NCBI GenBank assembly: GCA_014058405.1
Contig: CP047423.1
Coordinates: 2,480,001-2,544,000 of the forward strand
Length of the DNA: 64,000 bases
Source of the DNA: Candidatus Nitrospira kreftii
Lineage (GTDB): Bacteria > Nitrospirota > Nitrospiria > Nitrospirales > Nitrospiraceae
Direction: 5' to 3'
Shown here: positions 1 to 9,864 of the stretch, in pieces
Layout of the letters: every line of letters begins with the position of its first letter
Position numbering within the stretch: the stretch's first letter is position 1
Translations under genes and position numbers: made by a program
The notes under the pieces: model-generated
Database searches by the model: none
What the model saw: the letters and a program-made list of their open reading frames with translations, nothing else
Told to the model about the DNA's origin: nothing

Positions 1-1
1 T

Positions 2-232
2 GACCTGACCCAGAGCTTTCAGATCTTCCAATCGCGAATTCTGACAGAATACGACAAGATCGTGAACGAATTCGGTCTCTTGACGATGGATGCGACTCAA
101 GACATCGAGACGCAACAGGAGCTCATGCGGACGCTGGTGTCTGATACCCTGCGTGGCTACAAACCAAAACGAGGCACCTATGGTCGACGCACGCTTTTTT
201 GGCGACGGTTTGACGTACATAAATCCGAGTGA
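2..232 (+). CDS. thymidylate kinase-like protein, C-terminal part (cut by window start)
   Basis: An open frame enters from the left edge and stops with TGA at 230-232. The readable ~76 residues begin LTQSFQIFQSRILTEYDKIV and continue with EFGLLTMDAT, which fits the C-terminal helix and strand of dTMP-kinase-like proteins (a segment of the type QxRxLxEYxxL, then DA/DG). The N-terminal P-loop lies outside the window, so activity cannot be judged. It overlaps the next gene, also thymidylate-kinase-like, by 53 bp in another frame, which suggests a co-translated paralogous pair. Family assignment rests on the C-terminal pattern and the neighbour; I am fairly but not fully confident. Confidence 0.6.
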   Translation, partial: DLTQSFQIFQSRILTEYDKIVNEFGLLTMDATQDIETQQELMRTLVSDTLRGYKPKRGTYGRRTLFWRRFDVHKSE

Positions 233-902
233 GCTCAAAGGAAAACTGATCACCGTTGAAGGGACCGACGGAGTCGGCCGCTCGACTCACATCGAGCTGT
301 TGCAAGAATGGTTGGAGGTCCAAGGGTATGGGGTGATCACGACCGGATGGACTCGATCCAATCTCATGTCCAAAACTATCGAAATGGCAAAGGCCGGCAA
401 TATCGTCGACCGATGGTCTCTCAGCCTTCTCTATGCAACAGATTTTGCCGACCGCCTGGAGCACCAGGTCATTCCTGCTCTTCGCTCGGGGTTTATCGTC
501 TTGGCAGATCGCTACATCTACACGGCGTTCGCGCGTGATTTCGTGCGCAGCACTGATCGCACATGGATTCGTGACGTATTCGGGTTCGCCCCGATTCCAG
601 ACCTTGTGTGCTATTTACGGATTGATGTCGAGACTCTTGCACTTCGTGTCATCGAAACCACTGGAATGAATTATTGGGAATCCGGTATGGACCTTCGGCT
701 GGGAACCGATCTGTATGACAGTTTTAAGAAATATCAATCACTCTTAATCGAGGAATTCGACAAGATGGCCATTGAATTCCACTTCAATGTCGTCGACGCA
801 AGAAAATCACCCGAAGAGATCCAGGATGAGCTCAAAGGCTATATCCTCCCCGTGTTGCAGAACCACAAACCTGTTATCGCCGCTGGAGGGGGCGGGGCCT
901 AG
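180..902 (+). CDS. thymidylate kinase-like P-loop protein with altered Walker A lysine
   Basis: This 240-residue protein has the fold signature of dTMP kinase, which phosphorylates dTMP to dTDP in the cytoplasm. Visible motifs are a P-loop at residues 27-36 (EGTDGVGRST) and a DRY motif (LADRYIYTAFARD) near residue 110. The usual Walker A lysine (GxGKST) is arginine here, so catalysis may be changed or lost. I chose the ATG at 180 because GAGG lies about 8 bp upstream; a longer upstream frame would run deep into the previous gene. It overlaps the preceding tmk-like gene, and its stop overlaps the convergent sixA stop in a shared CTAG. Its place beside a paralogue and a SixA phosphatase suggests a role other than housekeeping dTMP kinase. 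Confidence 0.75.
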   Translation: MVDARFFGDGLTYINPSELKGKLITVEGTDGVGRSTHIELLQEWLEVQGYGVITTGWTRSNLMSKTIEMAKAGNIVDRWSLSLLYATDFADRLEHQVIPALRSGFIVLADRYIYTAFARDFVRSTDRTWIRDVFGFAPIPDLVCYLRIDVETLALRVIETTGMNYWESGMDLRLGTDLYDSFKKYQSLLIEEFDKMAIEFHFNVVDARKSPEEIQDELKGYILPVLQNHKPVIAAGGGGA

Positions 903-1432
903 GACGGTTCGCGTTGTCGTTTCATCCGTGCCCGCTTGCCCAACACCCGCAGCTGCACCGGTGGTACCCACCAGCACAGCCGACACTGCCCCGCCCTGTC
1001 CTTACGTTCCATTTCTATACAGGCGGCCCCAGCTTTCTTGATCGGGAAATTCAGAAGCACTTTTCCACACAGGAGGAGGCTCACAACTTCTCCGAGAAAG
1101 GGCTCATGGCCTACGCAGAGAACCACAGCGTCAGAAGGCAGCGCCTGCAGCATACTCACAAGCTGTTCAGGCTTTGCTCCAACCGCTAACTCTTCTCGTG
1201 TCTCCATCTTCAGTCCAGGACAGATCACCGTGCGAAGTAACCGAGCCGTATCATACGCCCGTACGAATGGGCTCGTGAATAGATGGGTCGGCTTGCAGCC
1301 TAGTGCGGCAAGCCCTGCAGCGGCTTGTCGCACGCGCTTCTTTCCCCGCTCCGTAAGAGGACGATTTTCATCCGTTCCTTCCCATTCGTCTCGTTCTACC
1401 GCAATGCCGTGGCGAATCAGAATACATTCCAT
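899..1432 (-). CDS. sixA: SixA-type phosphohistidine phosphatase (histidine phosphatase superfamily)
   Basis: The 177-residue product starts MECILIRHGIAVERDE, with the RHG catalytic motif at residues 7-9 (His8 the expected phospho-acceptor). A second conserved histidine is in VGHEPFLGEVV. This matches the short SixA branch of the histidine phosphatase (phosphoglycerate-mutase-like) superfamily, whose members remove phosphate from phosphohistidine on HPt domains or similar substrates. The basic tail after about residue 145 (many Arg/Lys) is longer than in E. coli SixA. The gene converges on the tmk-like gene with a 4-bp stop overlap. The actual substrate cannot be inferred. Confidence 0.85.
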   Translation of the reverse strand: MECILIRHGIAVERDEWEGTDENRPLTERGKKRVRQAAAGLAALGCKPTHLFTSPFVRAYDTARLLRTVICPGLKMETREELAVGAKPEQLVSMLQALPSDAVVLCVGHEPFLGEVVSLLLCGKVLLNFPIKKAGAACIEMERKDRAGQCRLCWWVPPVQLRVLGKRARMKRQREPS

Positions 1433-1717
1433 CGCGCTCCCTCCCTGCAGTGAGACCGAAACTTACCGGAAGACCATCTTGTCGTTAACAAAGATTTTAC
1501 CGAGTGATGACCATGTTGAAACCGAGATTGAGTACACTGATATGAGCCTAGACCAGAGGTATCGCCCAGATTACGGTTTTTCTTTTGATGTTCTTGAACT
1601 ACGTCTAATATGTCCTAGCGACCGTGTGAGTGACTTCGTCTTGGCACCGCTACGCTTAATCTTAGAGAAGGAAGCCGGCATAACACAAGGCACCCAATGT
1701 CATCAGGGAGATATGTC

Positions 1718-1921
1718 ATGACCCAACAAGCGAGAGCTAAATTATTGGCGATTGTGTATGAACACCGACACATTGCTCTGGAAGAACTTGTCAACAGCCT
1801 CCCCGAACTAACCTGGAACCAGGTATTTTCCATGGTAGACGAGCTGAGCCGAAGACAATTAATCTCATTGCGTCGACGGGGATTTGATTATGAGTTGCTG
1901 GCATGTTCGGTCCCAGCCTAA
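1718..1921 (+). CDS. small winged-helix-like conserved hypothetical protein
   Basis: The 67-residue product begins MTQQARAKLLAIVYEHRHIA and continues with a helix-turn-helix-like pattern (LEELVNSLPELTWNQVFSMVDELSRRQLISLRRRG). The helices, a basic wing and the lack of membrane or signal segments fit a minimal winged-helix DNA-binding protein. I chose the ATG at 1718 over the one at 1697 because GGGAG at 1706-1710 is ideally spaced for it. It stands alone between the sixA start region and the IS110 element. The 285 bp upstream (1433-1717) hold no other gene I can support and probably contain divergent promoters. Function is unknown; regulator is an inference. Confidence 0.6.
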   Translation: MTQQARAKLLAIVYEHRHIALEELVNSLPELTWNQVFSMVDELSRRQLISLRRRGFDYELLACSVPA

Positions 1922-2142
1922 AGACGCATGTTCACGCAGAGGTAATAGTTAAGGATCCGGCATGAGAAGTGGGTGCAAAACGCAGGCAGGATGTGCTGTC
2001 ACTCGCCAGCTAGGCTGTAGGCTCAGCAGCCCCGTTGAGCCGAGCGACTCTATGACCTAACGGTCTGCTGAAACACTCGGTTTCTGCTTCGGGCACCGTT
2101 GCAAGATGGCCGAAAACACTGTGGCACTCTACATTCCAGAAT

Positions 2143-2194
2143 GCTCAAAATGGCCGTCCAGCAAGGCCGCAGCAAGCGAGGAGGCGAGCAACTG
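2143..2194 (-). repeat. REP-like repeat, left copy beside IS110
   Basis: Read on the minus strand this stretch contains GCTGCGGCCTTGCTGGACGG followed by CATTTTGAGCATTCTG. A related sequence, GCCGCTGGAGGACTTTTCAGCATTCTG, lies in the opposite orientation at 3379-3403 on the other side of the IS110 element. The two copies share the GCTGGA, CTTTT/ATTTT and AGCATTCTG blocks. The 282-bp gap from 1922 holds no gene; it also has a GGCTCA/TGAGCC hairpin at 2020-2041. Confidence 0.45.
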
Positions 2195-2203
2195 TCTTAA
2201 ATG

Positions 2204-3833
<1,630 letters not shown>

Positions 3834-3960
3834 GCTTTTCTTGAATGCTCCTCACGACCATCACCTGCGCCGATCTATTGGAACGAACATGAGCGTGTTG
3901 AGGGGAAAAGAGAGTCGGCAGCAAGACGGAGATGTGACTTGCCAGCACAGTCTCGAACAT

Positions 3961-5367
3961 CTACTTCTGGCTACCAATTAGGAACCGCTGAAAATTATCA
4001 ACGACGCCGCTGAACCACGAGTGTTTTCCTTCAATGGATTGTCGAGTTGTGTGTGGCTGCTTTAGAGCCTTTTTCAACTCCTCCAATCGAGCCGCGACAT
4101 CTCTGAAGGATGGAGTCGAATGATCGATACGGTGATAGATTTCGACTGCTTGACTCGTTTTCCCGATAGACTCGAGGCTCCGAGCCAAGAAATAGAGCAC
4201 ATCCGTCATATCTCTAGGAAGTGCCGCCGTATCGTTCAATGCCGTACGAAATGCTTGTATCGCGGCATGAGGCTCCCGCATCTTGACATAACAAAATCCG
4301 ACTTGGGCGTAGGCTTTCAGCCACATCGCCTTATCCTTGGCCGCTGAATGGAACATATCCACTGCTTCTTTCAGACGTCCATCCTCTTTGAGCGCCATCC
4401 CTCGCTCATAGTCTTCTTCCGGAGAACTGACCGGACCTGGCTCAGGTGATTCGTCGGCAACTGCGATCGGCTCGGGAATTGAAACGAACTCTTGAAATTC
4501 CGTCGGATCCTCCGGGGCATCCGCCAATTCTGCCAGCTCTTCCTTGCCTGCCAGTGGAAGAATTCCCCCTTTGAGTCGGTCAAGCGCTGCTTGAGCTACT
4601 AACTTTGAGGTAATAATGGGCACTTGCTCCGCGTACCCATATGTCAACGTGATATCTGATACCTGATTGATCAATCGTGGATTCCCTCGGCTCAATCGAT
4701 GTATTAATGCACACGCCTTGTCGGTGAAGAGCCTCTCGTGTCTGCCCGCAACTCGTACTCGATGACAAATAAAGTTGGCGGTATCCATTTCTGACAGCGG
4801 TTTCAGATGATAGTCGACGACGATTCGTTGGGCGAATTGAGTCATGTCGACTCGTTGGAGCAAGGTATACAGATCCGGTTGACCAGAGAGGATGATCTGC
4901 AACTTTAATGTTTTACCGTCGTTCATATTGGATAATAATCGCAATTCCTCGAGTAGCTCAGCCCCAAGACTTTGGGCTTCGTCCACGATGAGAATCACGC
5001 GTCGAAGGCGCTTCGACTCTTGTGTCAGAAACTCTGAAAACATGTGGTAGGCTTCGATCGGATCAAGACGTTTGGTGCTCAGCCCAAGAGCCAAAAGGAT
5101 CCACGGCAAGAGATGCTCGATATCATAACGCGCATTTGTCACAAGCCCGATCTTATACTTGCTGCCGTGCTCAGCGATAAGCTTCTGGAGCAAAGAGGTT
5201 TTCCCCATCCCAGGATCTCCGGTAAGCACCATGAAAGGAGCCTGACTCACAATGCCGTACTCTAAGAGGCTGTACGCGGCCTGATGCTCGGATCCTGAAT
5301 ACAGAAAACTGCTGTCCGGCAAGAGTGCAAACGGTTTGGCCTTCAAGTGATAAAAGGATTCGTACAT
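3961..5367 (-). CDS. GspA/ExeA-like secretion ATPase of the exosortase locus, with TPR tail
   Basis: The 468-residue protein begins MYESFYHLKAKPFALLPDSS, the typical start of ExeA/GspA-like AAA ATPases. Walker A is GDPGMGKTS (residues 50-58) and Walker B is VILIVDEAQS near residue 125. These features match the putative secretion ATPase subfamily encoded in exosortase (PEP-CTERM) loci. After an acidic, proline-rich linker (about 290-320) come TPR repeats similar to the downstream small TPR protein. No transmembrane helix is evident, so a cytoplasmic ATPase acting on envelope assembly or export is likely. It follows the tyrosine-kinase-like gene by 34 bp. Confidence 0.85.
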   Translation of the reverse strand: MYESFYHLKAKPFALLPDSSFLYSGSEHQAAYSLLEYGIVSQAPFMVLTGDPGMGKTSLLQKLIAEHGSKYKIGLVTNARYDIEHLLPWILLALGLSTKRLDPIEAYHMFSEFLTQESKRLRRVILIVDEAQSLGAELLEELRLLSNMNDGKTLKLQIILSGQPDLYTLLQRVDMTQFAQRIVVDYHLKPLSEMDTANFICHRVRVAGRHERLFTDKACALIHRLSRGNPRLINQVSDITLTYGYAEQVPIITSKLVAQAALDRLKGGILPLAGKEELAELADAPEDPTEFQEFVSIPEPIAVADESPEPGPVSSPEEDYERGMALKEDGRLKEAVDMFHSAAKDKAMWLKAYAQVGFCYVKMREPHAAIQAFRTALNDTAALPRDMTDVLYFLARSLESIGKTSQAVEIYHRIDHSTPSFRDVAARLEELKKALKQPHTTRQSIEGKHSWFSGVVDNFQRFLIGSQK

Positions 5368-5401
5368 GGATATGTTTCTCGCCCCTCGATGTATTCCCCA
5401 G

Positions 5402-6229
5402 TCAAGCCAGCATGGCTTTCATGTCGGCGAGGCTCAATGACGATCGGCCGGCTTTGTTCAATACTGTTCCGAGAACCGGACGCGAGTCTCGCACCAACCC
5501 CAAAGCCCGCTGAAGTTCCTCGCCGGTAGTTTTGCCCTCTTCGACGACCATGAGAAGCGCATCCGTATAGGGAGCAAAGGCCAACACATCAGCCGTATGA
5601 AGCAAAGGAGGAAGATCGAAGATGACGAAGCGCGAGGGATATCGATGCTTCAGCTCCTCAACAAGAGCAACCATTTTCGGCGATGTCAGAATTTCGGTGG
5701 AATTGGAAATAGCTCTCCCCCCGGGCAGCAAGACAAATCGCCCGATGCCTGGATGGAGGAGCAGCTCTTCAACCGGTTGATCATCCAACAAATAGTCAGC
5801 GAGGCCCAGACAGTCCTGTACACCAAACACCTTGTGCACACTAGGATCTTGAAGGTCCGAGTCGACGAGGAGCACGGTTTGCGTTGTCTCCATCGCAAGA
5901 CTCACGGCTAGATTGATCGCGGTTAACGTCTTTCCTTCGCCGTATCCAGGACTTGTGACTCCCACGACATTCCAGCCGTTTTCTCGAAGTCGATGGGTCA
6001 CTTGAGTTCGTAGGATCTTGTACGCATCGACGAACGGCCCTTTGTTGTGAGCGGCCATGACGCGATGTCCCTGCAGAACAGACCGTGGAACAGTCAGTGA
6101 CCTGGTTCGCGTATAGGTAATGGGGGGCGGTACGGCCTGCTCCCCTGCAGACCGCTTTGGCGTTGCCTCAGCGGCAGAAGCACCTTTCAATTCTCTATAA
6201 AGCTCAAGCGCGGTTCGAATCCGATCCAT
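5402..6229 (-). CDS. CpsD/CapB-like tyrosine autokinase of the exopolysaccharide locus
   Basis: The 275-residue protein (start MDRIRTALELYREL) has a BY-kinase P-loop fold: Walker A SPGYGEGKT at about 93-101, Walker A' VLLVDSDLQDP at about 119-129 and Walker B FVIFDLPPLL. Such kinases work with a chain-length determinant, encoded here just upstream, to control polymerisation and export. Unlike classic members I see no tyrosine cluster at the C-terminus (the end is NKAGRSSLSLADMKAMLA), so autophosphorylation as a switch is doubtful. I chose the ATG at 6229, 14 bp after the previous stop; the 17 extra codons upstream would overlap the preceding gene. Confidence 0.85.
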   Translation of the reverse strand: MDRIRTALELYRELKGASAAEATPKRSAGEQAVPPPITYTRTRSLTVPRSVLQGHRVMAAHNKGPFVDAYKILRTQVTHRLRENGWNVVGVTSPGYGEGKTLTAINLAVSLAMETTQTVLLVDSDLQDPSVHKVFGVQDCLGLADYLLDDQPVEELLLHPGIGRFVLLPGGRAISNSTEILTSPKMVALVEELKHRYPSRFVIFDLPPLLHTADVLAFAPYTDALLMVVEEGKTTGEELQRALGLVRDSRPVLGTVLNKAGRSSLSLADMKAMLA

Positions 6230-6243
6230 GATGTTCCCGTTCC

Positions 6244-8016
6244 TTATTCCATACCGACCCGTCTCAAAGCGGTAAACCACAACACGTCCAAAGGAATGAC
6301 GTAGACATGTACGATGACCAGCGCAGTCCCGAAGACTCCCAACCCTGCAGTTTGAGCGAGGCGTCGCTTGATCCTCACTCGTGACACATCTTCCTCGTTC
6401 GGCATAAAAGGAATCACCGCCAGCGGAAAATGTTGAGTCAACGTGAGAAGCTGCTCTGGAGAGCGGATTGAATGATCCAGCGATTCCGCCACCGCTCCGG
6501 ACCCGATTCCTCCGCCGACGGCTAGAATCACGCCAAGCAGAACGATAGCCATGCGGTTAGGCTTGAACGGTTTTTCGGGGAGGCTCGGCGGATCGATCAA
6601 AGAAAATCGCTCACCTTTTCGCTGCACCTCCAAACCTTCCGCTACTTTCGCTTCCAGCAACCTGGAACGGATTTCTTGATACTTTTGTGCCGTGGTATCG
6701 CGGTCACGTATAAGCACCAAGTATTCCGGCTCCATCCCAGGAGATCGTTCCAGACGGGTCGCATACTCACCCAGACGCCGCTTCACCTCGATACGCGTCT
6801 TACGGAGTGCGTCCAACGAGGAAAGAGCAGAATTCAACTGCGCCTGAAGATTAATATAGGCTGGGTTTTCCGGTCGTTGATTCGTGATCCTGTTCGGCCT
6901 GGCGTTGAGCCTAAACACTTCTTGCTCGAGAGCTGCAACTTTTCGCTGTGCCTGAAAGATGTCCGGGTGTGCGCTTCCAAGTCGTTCCAAGTCGGCCGAC
7001 AGCGCAACACGGGCATCGATAAGCCGCTTCGAGGCCTCTTCCGCATCAGGGAGTTGGCCGGTTTCCTTCTCCAAGGCATCGATCTCCTGTTTCATTTTGA
7101 GGATATCCGGATGATCGGCAGAAAGATTCGCTGCCGCAGCCGCATATTCAGCGCGAAGAGCCCGGAGCCGCTCGGTGGAATCCAAAATGCGCTCTCCCGT
7201 AACGGACAAGATCGGCGTATTCGGTTTGATCGTGGCCAACTCTCCCTCAAGATAGGTCTTTCGTTCGTCTAGACCACGAATCTGCTGATCGATATCCATC
7301 AACTCACGCTCAGCTTGGTTCATCAGCTGTTGATTCAGTGGTGTCAACTCCGGAAGCGCTCCATTGGCCCGTCTCTTAAACTTCGCAACCTTTTCGTCGA
7401 TGTCATTGATATGCCGCTCTAGGTTCTCCGCCTCTTGCTGAAGAAACGTTGTAGCCTCCTGCGCTTGTCGCTCGCGGCTCTTGAGGTTCTCCCCTAGGAA
7501 CAGGCTCGTCAGCTCATTCGCTACCTTTTGCGCCAATTCCGGAGATCTGTTTTGATAGGCAACCGTAAAGGCAATGGTCGCCTTCGTGGCATGCTGCGTG
7601 CGTTTGTCCACAACATCCGCACTGATGACTTCGACTTCAATATCCTTGATGAATTGCTTGACAATCTCTTCCGCGGGACTGTTCTTCCGTTGATCGTGAT
7701 AGAGACCAAATTGGTCGACCACTTTCCAGAGCGTAGTGCGGCTCATGACTTGTTGTTTAATAGTCTCAATCCTCTGATCCGCATAGCTCGTGATGGTCGA
7801 TCGAACGAGATCAGATGGGATTTCCTGTTCTTCGATCAATATCGTGGCCGTTGACTTAAAAGTCGGCGGCCAGAGGAATGCGAGAGTTAAGCAGACGCTG
7901 AGAAGCCCTACACTCGTGAGGACGATGAGTTTGCGACGTCGTCGAAACGCGACGACGTACTCAGCAAAACTCTTGCTCTGTTCGGATGCCTGTATCGAAG
8001 TCTGTGCCTGTGCCAT
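6244..8016 (-). CDS. polysaccharide chain-length determinant (Wzz/GumC-like) of the exosortase locus
   Basis: The 590-residue inner-membrane protein has an N-terminal membrane helix (residues ~30-50, LIVLTSVGLLSVCLTLAFLW), a long periplasmic coiled-coil region (about 150-430) and C-terminal hydrophobic segments near 490-510 and 555-580. A proline-rich motif SLIDPPSLPEKPFKPN precedes the C-terminal helix, as expected in Wzz proteins. These proteins set polysaccharide length and link the polymerase and kinase to the outer-membrane exporter. It starts 4 bp after the end of the outer-membrane barrel gene, consistent with one transcript. Confidence 0.9.
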   Translation of the reverse strand: MAQAQTSIQASEQSKSFAEYVVAFRRRRKLIVLTSVGLLSVCLTLAFLWPPTFKSTATILIEEQEIPSDLVRSTITSYADQRIETIKQQVMSRTTLWKVVDQFGLYHDQRKNSPAEEIVKQFIKDIEVEVISADVVDKRTQHATKATIAFTVAYQNRSPELAQKVANELTSLFLGENLKSRERQAQEATTFLQQEAENLERHINDIDEKVAKFKRRANGALPELTPLNQQLMNQAERELMDIDQQIRGLDERKTYLEGELATIKPNTPILSVTGERILDSTERLRALRAEYAAAAANLSADHPDILKMKQEIDALEKETGQLPDAEEASKRLIDARVALSADLERLGSAHPDIFQAQRKVAALEQEVFRLNARPNRITNQRPENPAYINLQAQLNSALSSLDALRKTRIEVKRRLGEYATRLERSPGMEPEYLVLIRDRDTTAQKYQEIRSRLLEAKVAEGLEVQRKGERFSLIDPPSLPEKPFKPNRMAIVLLGVILAVGGGIGSGAVAESLDHSIRSPEQLLTLTQHFPLAVIPFMPNEEDVSRVRIKRRLAQTAGLGVFGTALVIVHVYVIPLDVLWFTALRRVGME

Positions 8017-8020
8017 AGTT

Positions 8021-9259
8021 TTAATGGAAGAACGTCCGTTTAGGTGGATAATAGGTCACCATAAATGTCGTAGCATGGGAGCTCGCCGAATCAGCTTGCG
8101 TATCAATGTCGCGCCATCGGTACATGTAGGACACCTCGGCTTGCCACCACTCGAGAAACTTCCAGGACAGTTTCGGCGCGACGCTGACATAGCTGCTATC
8201 GGGAAAAGCTCCGCCGATCGCCACTCGTGTCTTTCCTGACGTCAACACTCCCACTACATTGACAGAGGCGGCAAGGGTTTCTGAAAGATCGTATGATCCT
8301 GACGCTTCCGCTCGATTGGTCTGGATGAGCAATCCGAACCCACTGGGAACCAAATCCCGAGCGAATGCTACCTGGAATGCGGCGCGCTCAAAACTTTTTC
8401 TCAGACTCGCCCCTGCCAACCATACGGTATCGTGAGTCGTAAAATTCCCGCCTAAGATCTGCGAAGTGGAATTCAGGAATCGTGGACCGCCGTGGACCGT
8501 CCCCGTCAGCGATTCGCTAAAGGCGTGCGTCAGGCTGAGATCAATCCCGGGAAAGCTGGCTCGAAATGGCGATGGAGAGTCGGTCGTACGAAAATCGGTA
8601 TAGCTTCCGGATATGTGCACTTGGTCTCGCTCAGTCACGTGATACAGAAAGCCACCCGAACCACCGAGCAGTCGATAATCAACCAACCGTCCGCTTTCAT
8701 ACGTCGTATCGGAAAACTGCATACCTGATTGAAACGACAACTTTTCAGTCAAGCTTCTGGTCCATGTCGGATTAAATGTCCACTGATTGCGCTGTGCAAA
8801 CTGCAGGACGACGCCGGTCGCTTGTAACTCAGTGAGCAACGTATTGTCTCGACTGAGACCGCCGGTGAAACCTATGAGATCCTTTTCAGTCCGATAACGG
8901 ATCGACACAGGCACAAAGACGTTCGTAAAGTGCCGGTCTTCACCACCGAAGTACCCGACAACATCTGCCGCGACCCGACTGCTTACATCCAGACGTTCGG
9001 TGTTGCCGGATAACTCCATCGCCGGTGTCACCCAATATCCATAGGTGTCATCATGAGGTAACGGAGTCAGCAGCAAGTTACTGTTATAGACACCCTTGGC
9101 CCCCAAGGATGGGGCCAGCGACCACTCAGCTGCCTTGACACCAGACGTCCCTCCTGACAGGAGGATCACCAAAACCACCGCCGCTTTGGCGATACGCGTG
9201 CTGCTCCGGACTTGACTCCGCCACGTACAACTTGGTTGCATTCGGGCGGCAACCGTCAC
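8021..9259 (-). CDS. exosortase-locus outer-membrane beta-barrel protein
   Basis: The 412-residue product has an N-terminal signal sequence (hydrophobic AKAAVVLVILLSGGTSGVKA near residues 24-43) followed by many alternating strands with aromatic girdles, ending in MVTYYPPKRTFFH. The terminal Phe/His and strand pattern suggest an outer-membrane barrel. This matches the family of uncharacterised barrel proteins regularly found in exosortase-associated EPS loci. It begins with GTG overlapping the stop of the exporter gene (GTGA at 9256-9259), so translation is probably coupled. It may form the export pore or anchor the polymer; this is inferred from position. Confidence 0.75.
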   Translation of the reverse strand: MTVAARMQPSCTWRSQVRSSTRIAKAAVVLVILLSGGTSGVKAAEWSLAPSLGAKGVYNSNLLLTPLPHDDTYGYWVTPAMELSGNTERLDVSSRVAADVVGYFGGEDRHFTNVFVPVSIRYRTEKDLIGFTGGLSRDNTLLTELQATGVVLQFAQRNQWTFNPTWTRSLTEKLSFQSGMQFSDTTYESGRLVDYRLLGGSGGFLYHVTERDQVHISGSYTDFRTTDSPSPFRASFPGIDLSLTHAFSESLTGTVHGGPRFLNSTSQILGGNFTTHDTVWLAGASLRKSFERAAFQVAFARDLVPSGFGLLIQTNRAEASGSYDLSETLAASVNVVGVLTSGKTRVAIGGAFPDSSYVSVAPKLSWKFLEWWQAEVSYMYRWRDIDTQADSASSHATTFMVTYYPPKRTFFH

Positions 9260-9855
9260 GGCACCATCACGACATCACCGCGCTGGAGGATGATATTTTG
9301 CTCCAGCTCCCTGCCTTTTTGGATATCCCCGTAACGAAAGGGAATGGCATGCTGCTGCCTTCCCATTCGCCGCATCACCTTAATATCGTTTTCTGCGGCA
9401 AATGGAGTCAGGCCTCCGGCAAGACTCAGTGCTTGGAGCACATCGGTGTAATGCCCGATCAAATATTCTCCGGGTTTGTTGACTCGCCCCACAACATACA
9501 CTTTGTAGCTGACCACCTTCGTCACTGCCACGGATACGTTTGCATTCGGGATATACTTCGTCAGCCGCTGAACAAGATCGGTACGGATTTGATCAACCGA
9601 TCTATCTTCAGCCTGGACGTCGCCGATGAGGGGAAAGGAAAACATCCCGTCGGGGCGAACGACGACCTCTCGTGTCAACTGTTCATCTTTCCATACAGAG
9701 ATCAGCATGACATCCTCGGCCCCCAAGCGATACTCGGGATCTACCTGCGAGGCAAGGGCGGCTGTCGTGATCTCACCTCCAAGGACAGACACGCCACCGA
9801 CCGTTGCCAGGAGAAGCAATCCCCGATAGATCAGCACTCGAACGGAATTCAACAT
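9256..9855 (-). CDS. Wza-like polysaccharide export protein (periplasmic/outer membrane)
   Basis: The 199-residue protein has an N-terminal hydrophobic signal (about 8-35), then a Poly_export domain beginning DPEYRLGAEDVMLISVWKDE and an SLBB domain (YKVYVVGRVNKPGEYLIG, then LSLAGGLTPFAAEND). It is short relative to E. coli Wza and has no lipobox cysteine in the signal region, fitting the compact exosortase-locus export subfamily. With the Wzz-like and barrel proteins downstream it would form the trans-periplasmic export path. Its stop is shared with the start of the barrel gene. Confidence 0.88.
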   Translation of the reverse strand: MLNSVRVLIYRGLLLLATVGGVSVLGGEITTAALASQVDPEYRLGAEDVMLISVWKDEQLTREVVVRPDGMFSFPLIGDVQAEDRSVDQIRTDLVQRLTKYIPNANVSVAVTKVVSYKVYVVGRVNKPGEYLIGHYTDVLQALSLAGGLTPFAAENDIKVMRRMGRQQHAIPFRYGDIQKGRELEQNIILQRGDVVMVP

Positions 9856-9864
9856 GGCCTCTCC

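Noticed and set aside
6200..6225. tRNA-like GGTTCGAATCC string
   Set aside because: It lies within the tyrosine-kinase-like coding region with no cloverleaf around it.
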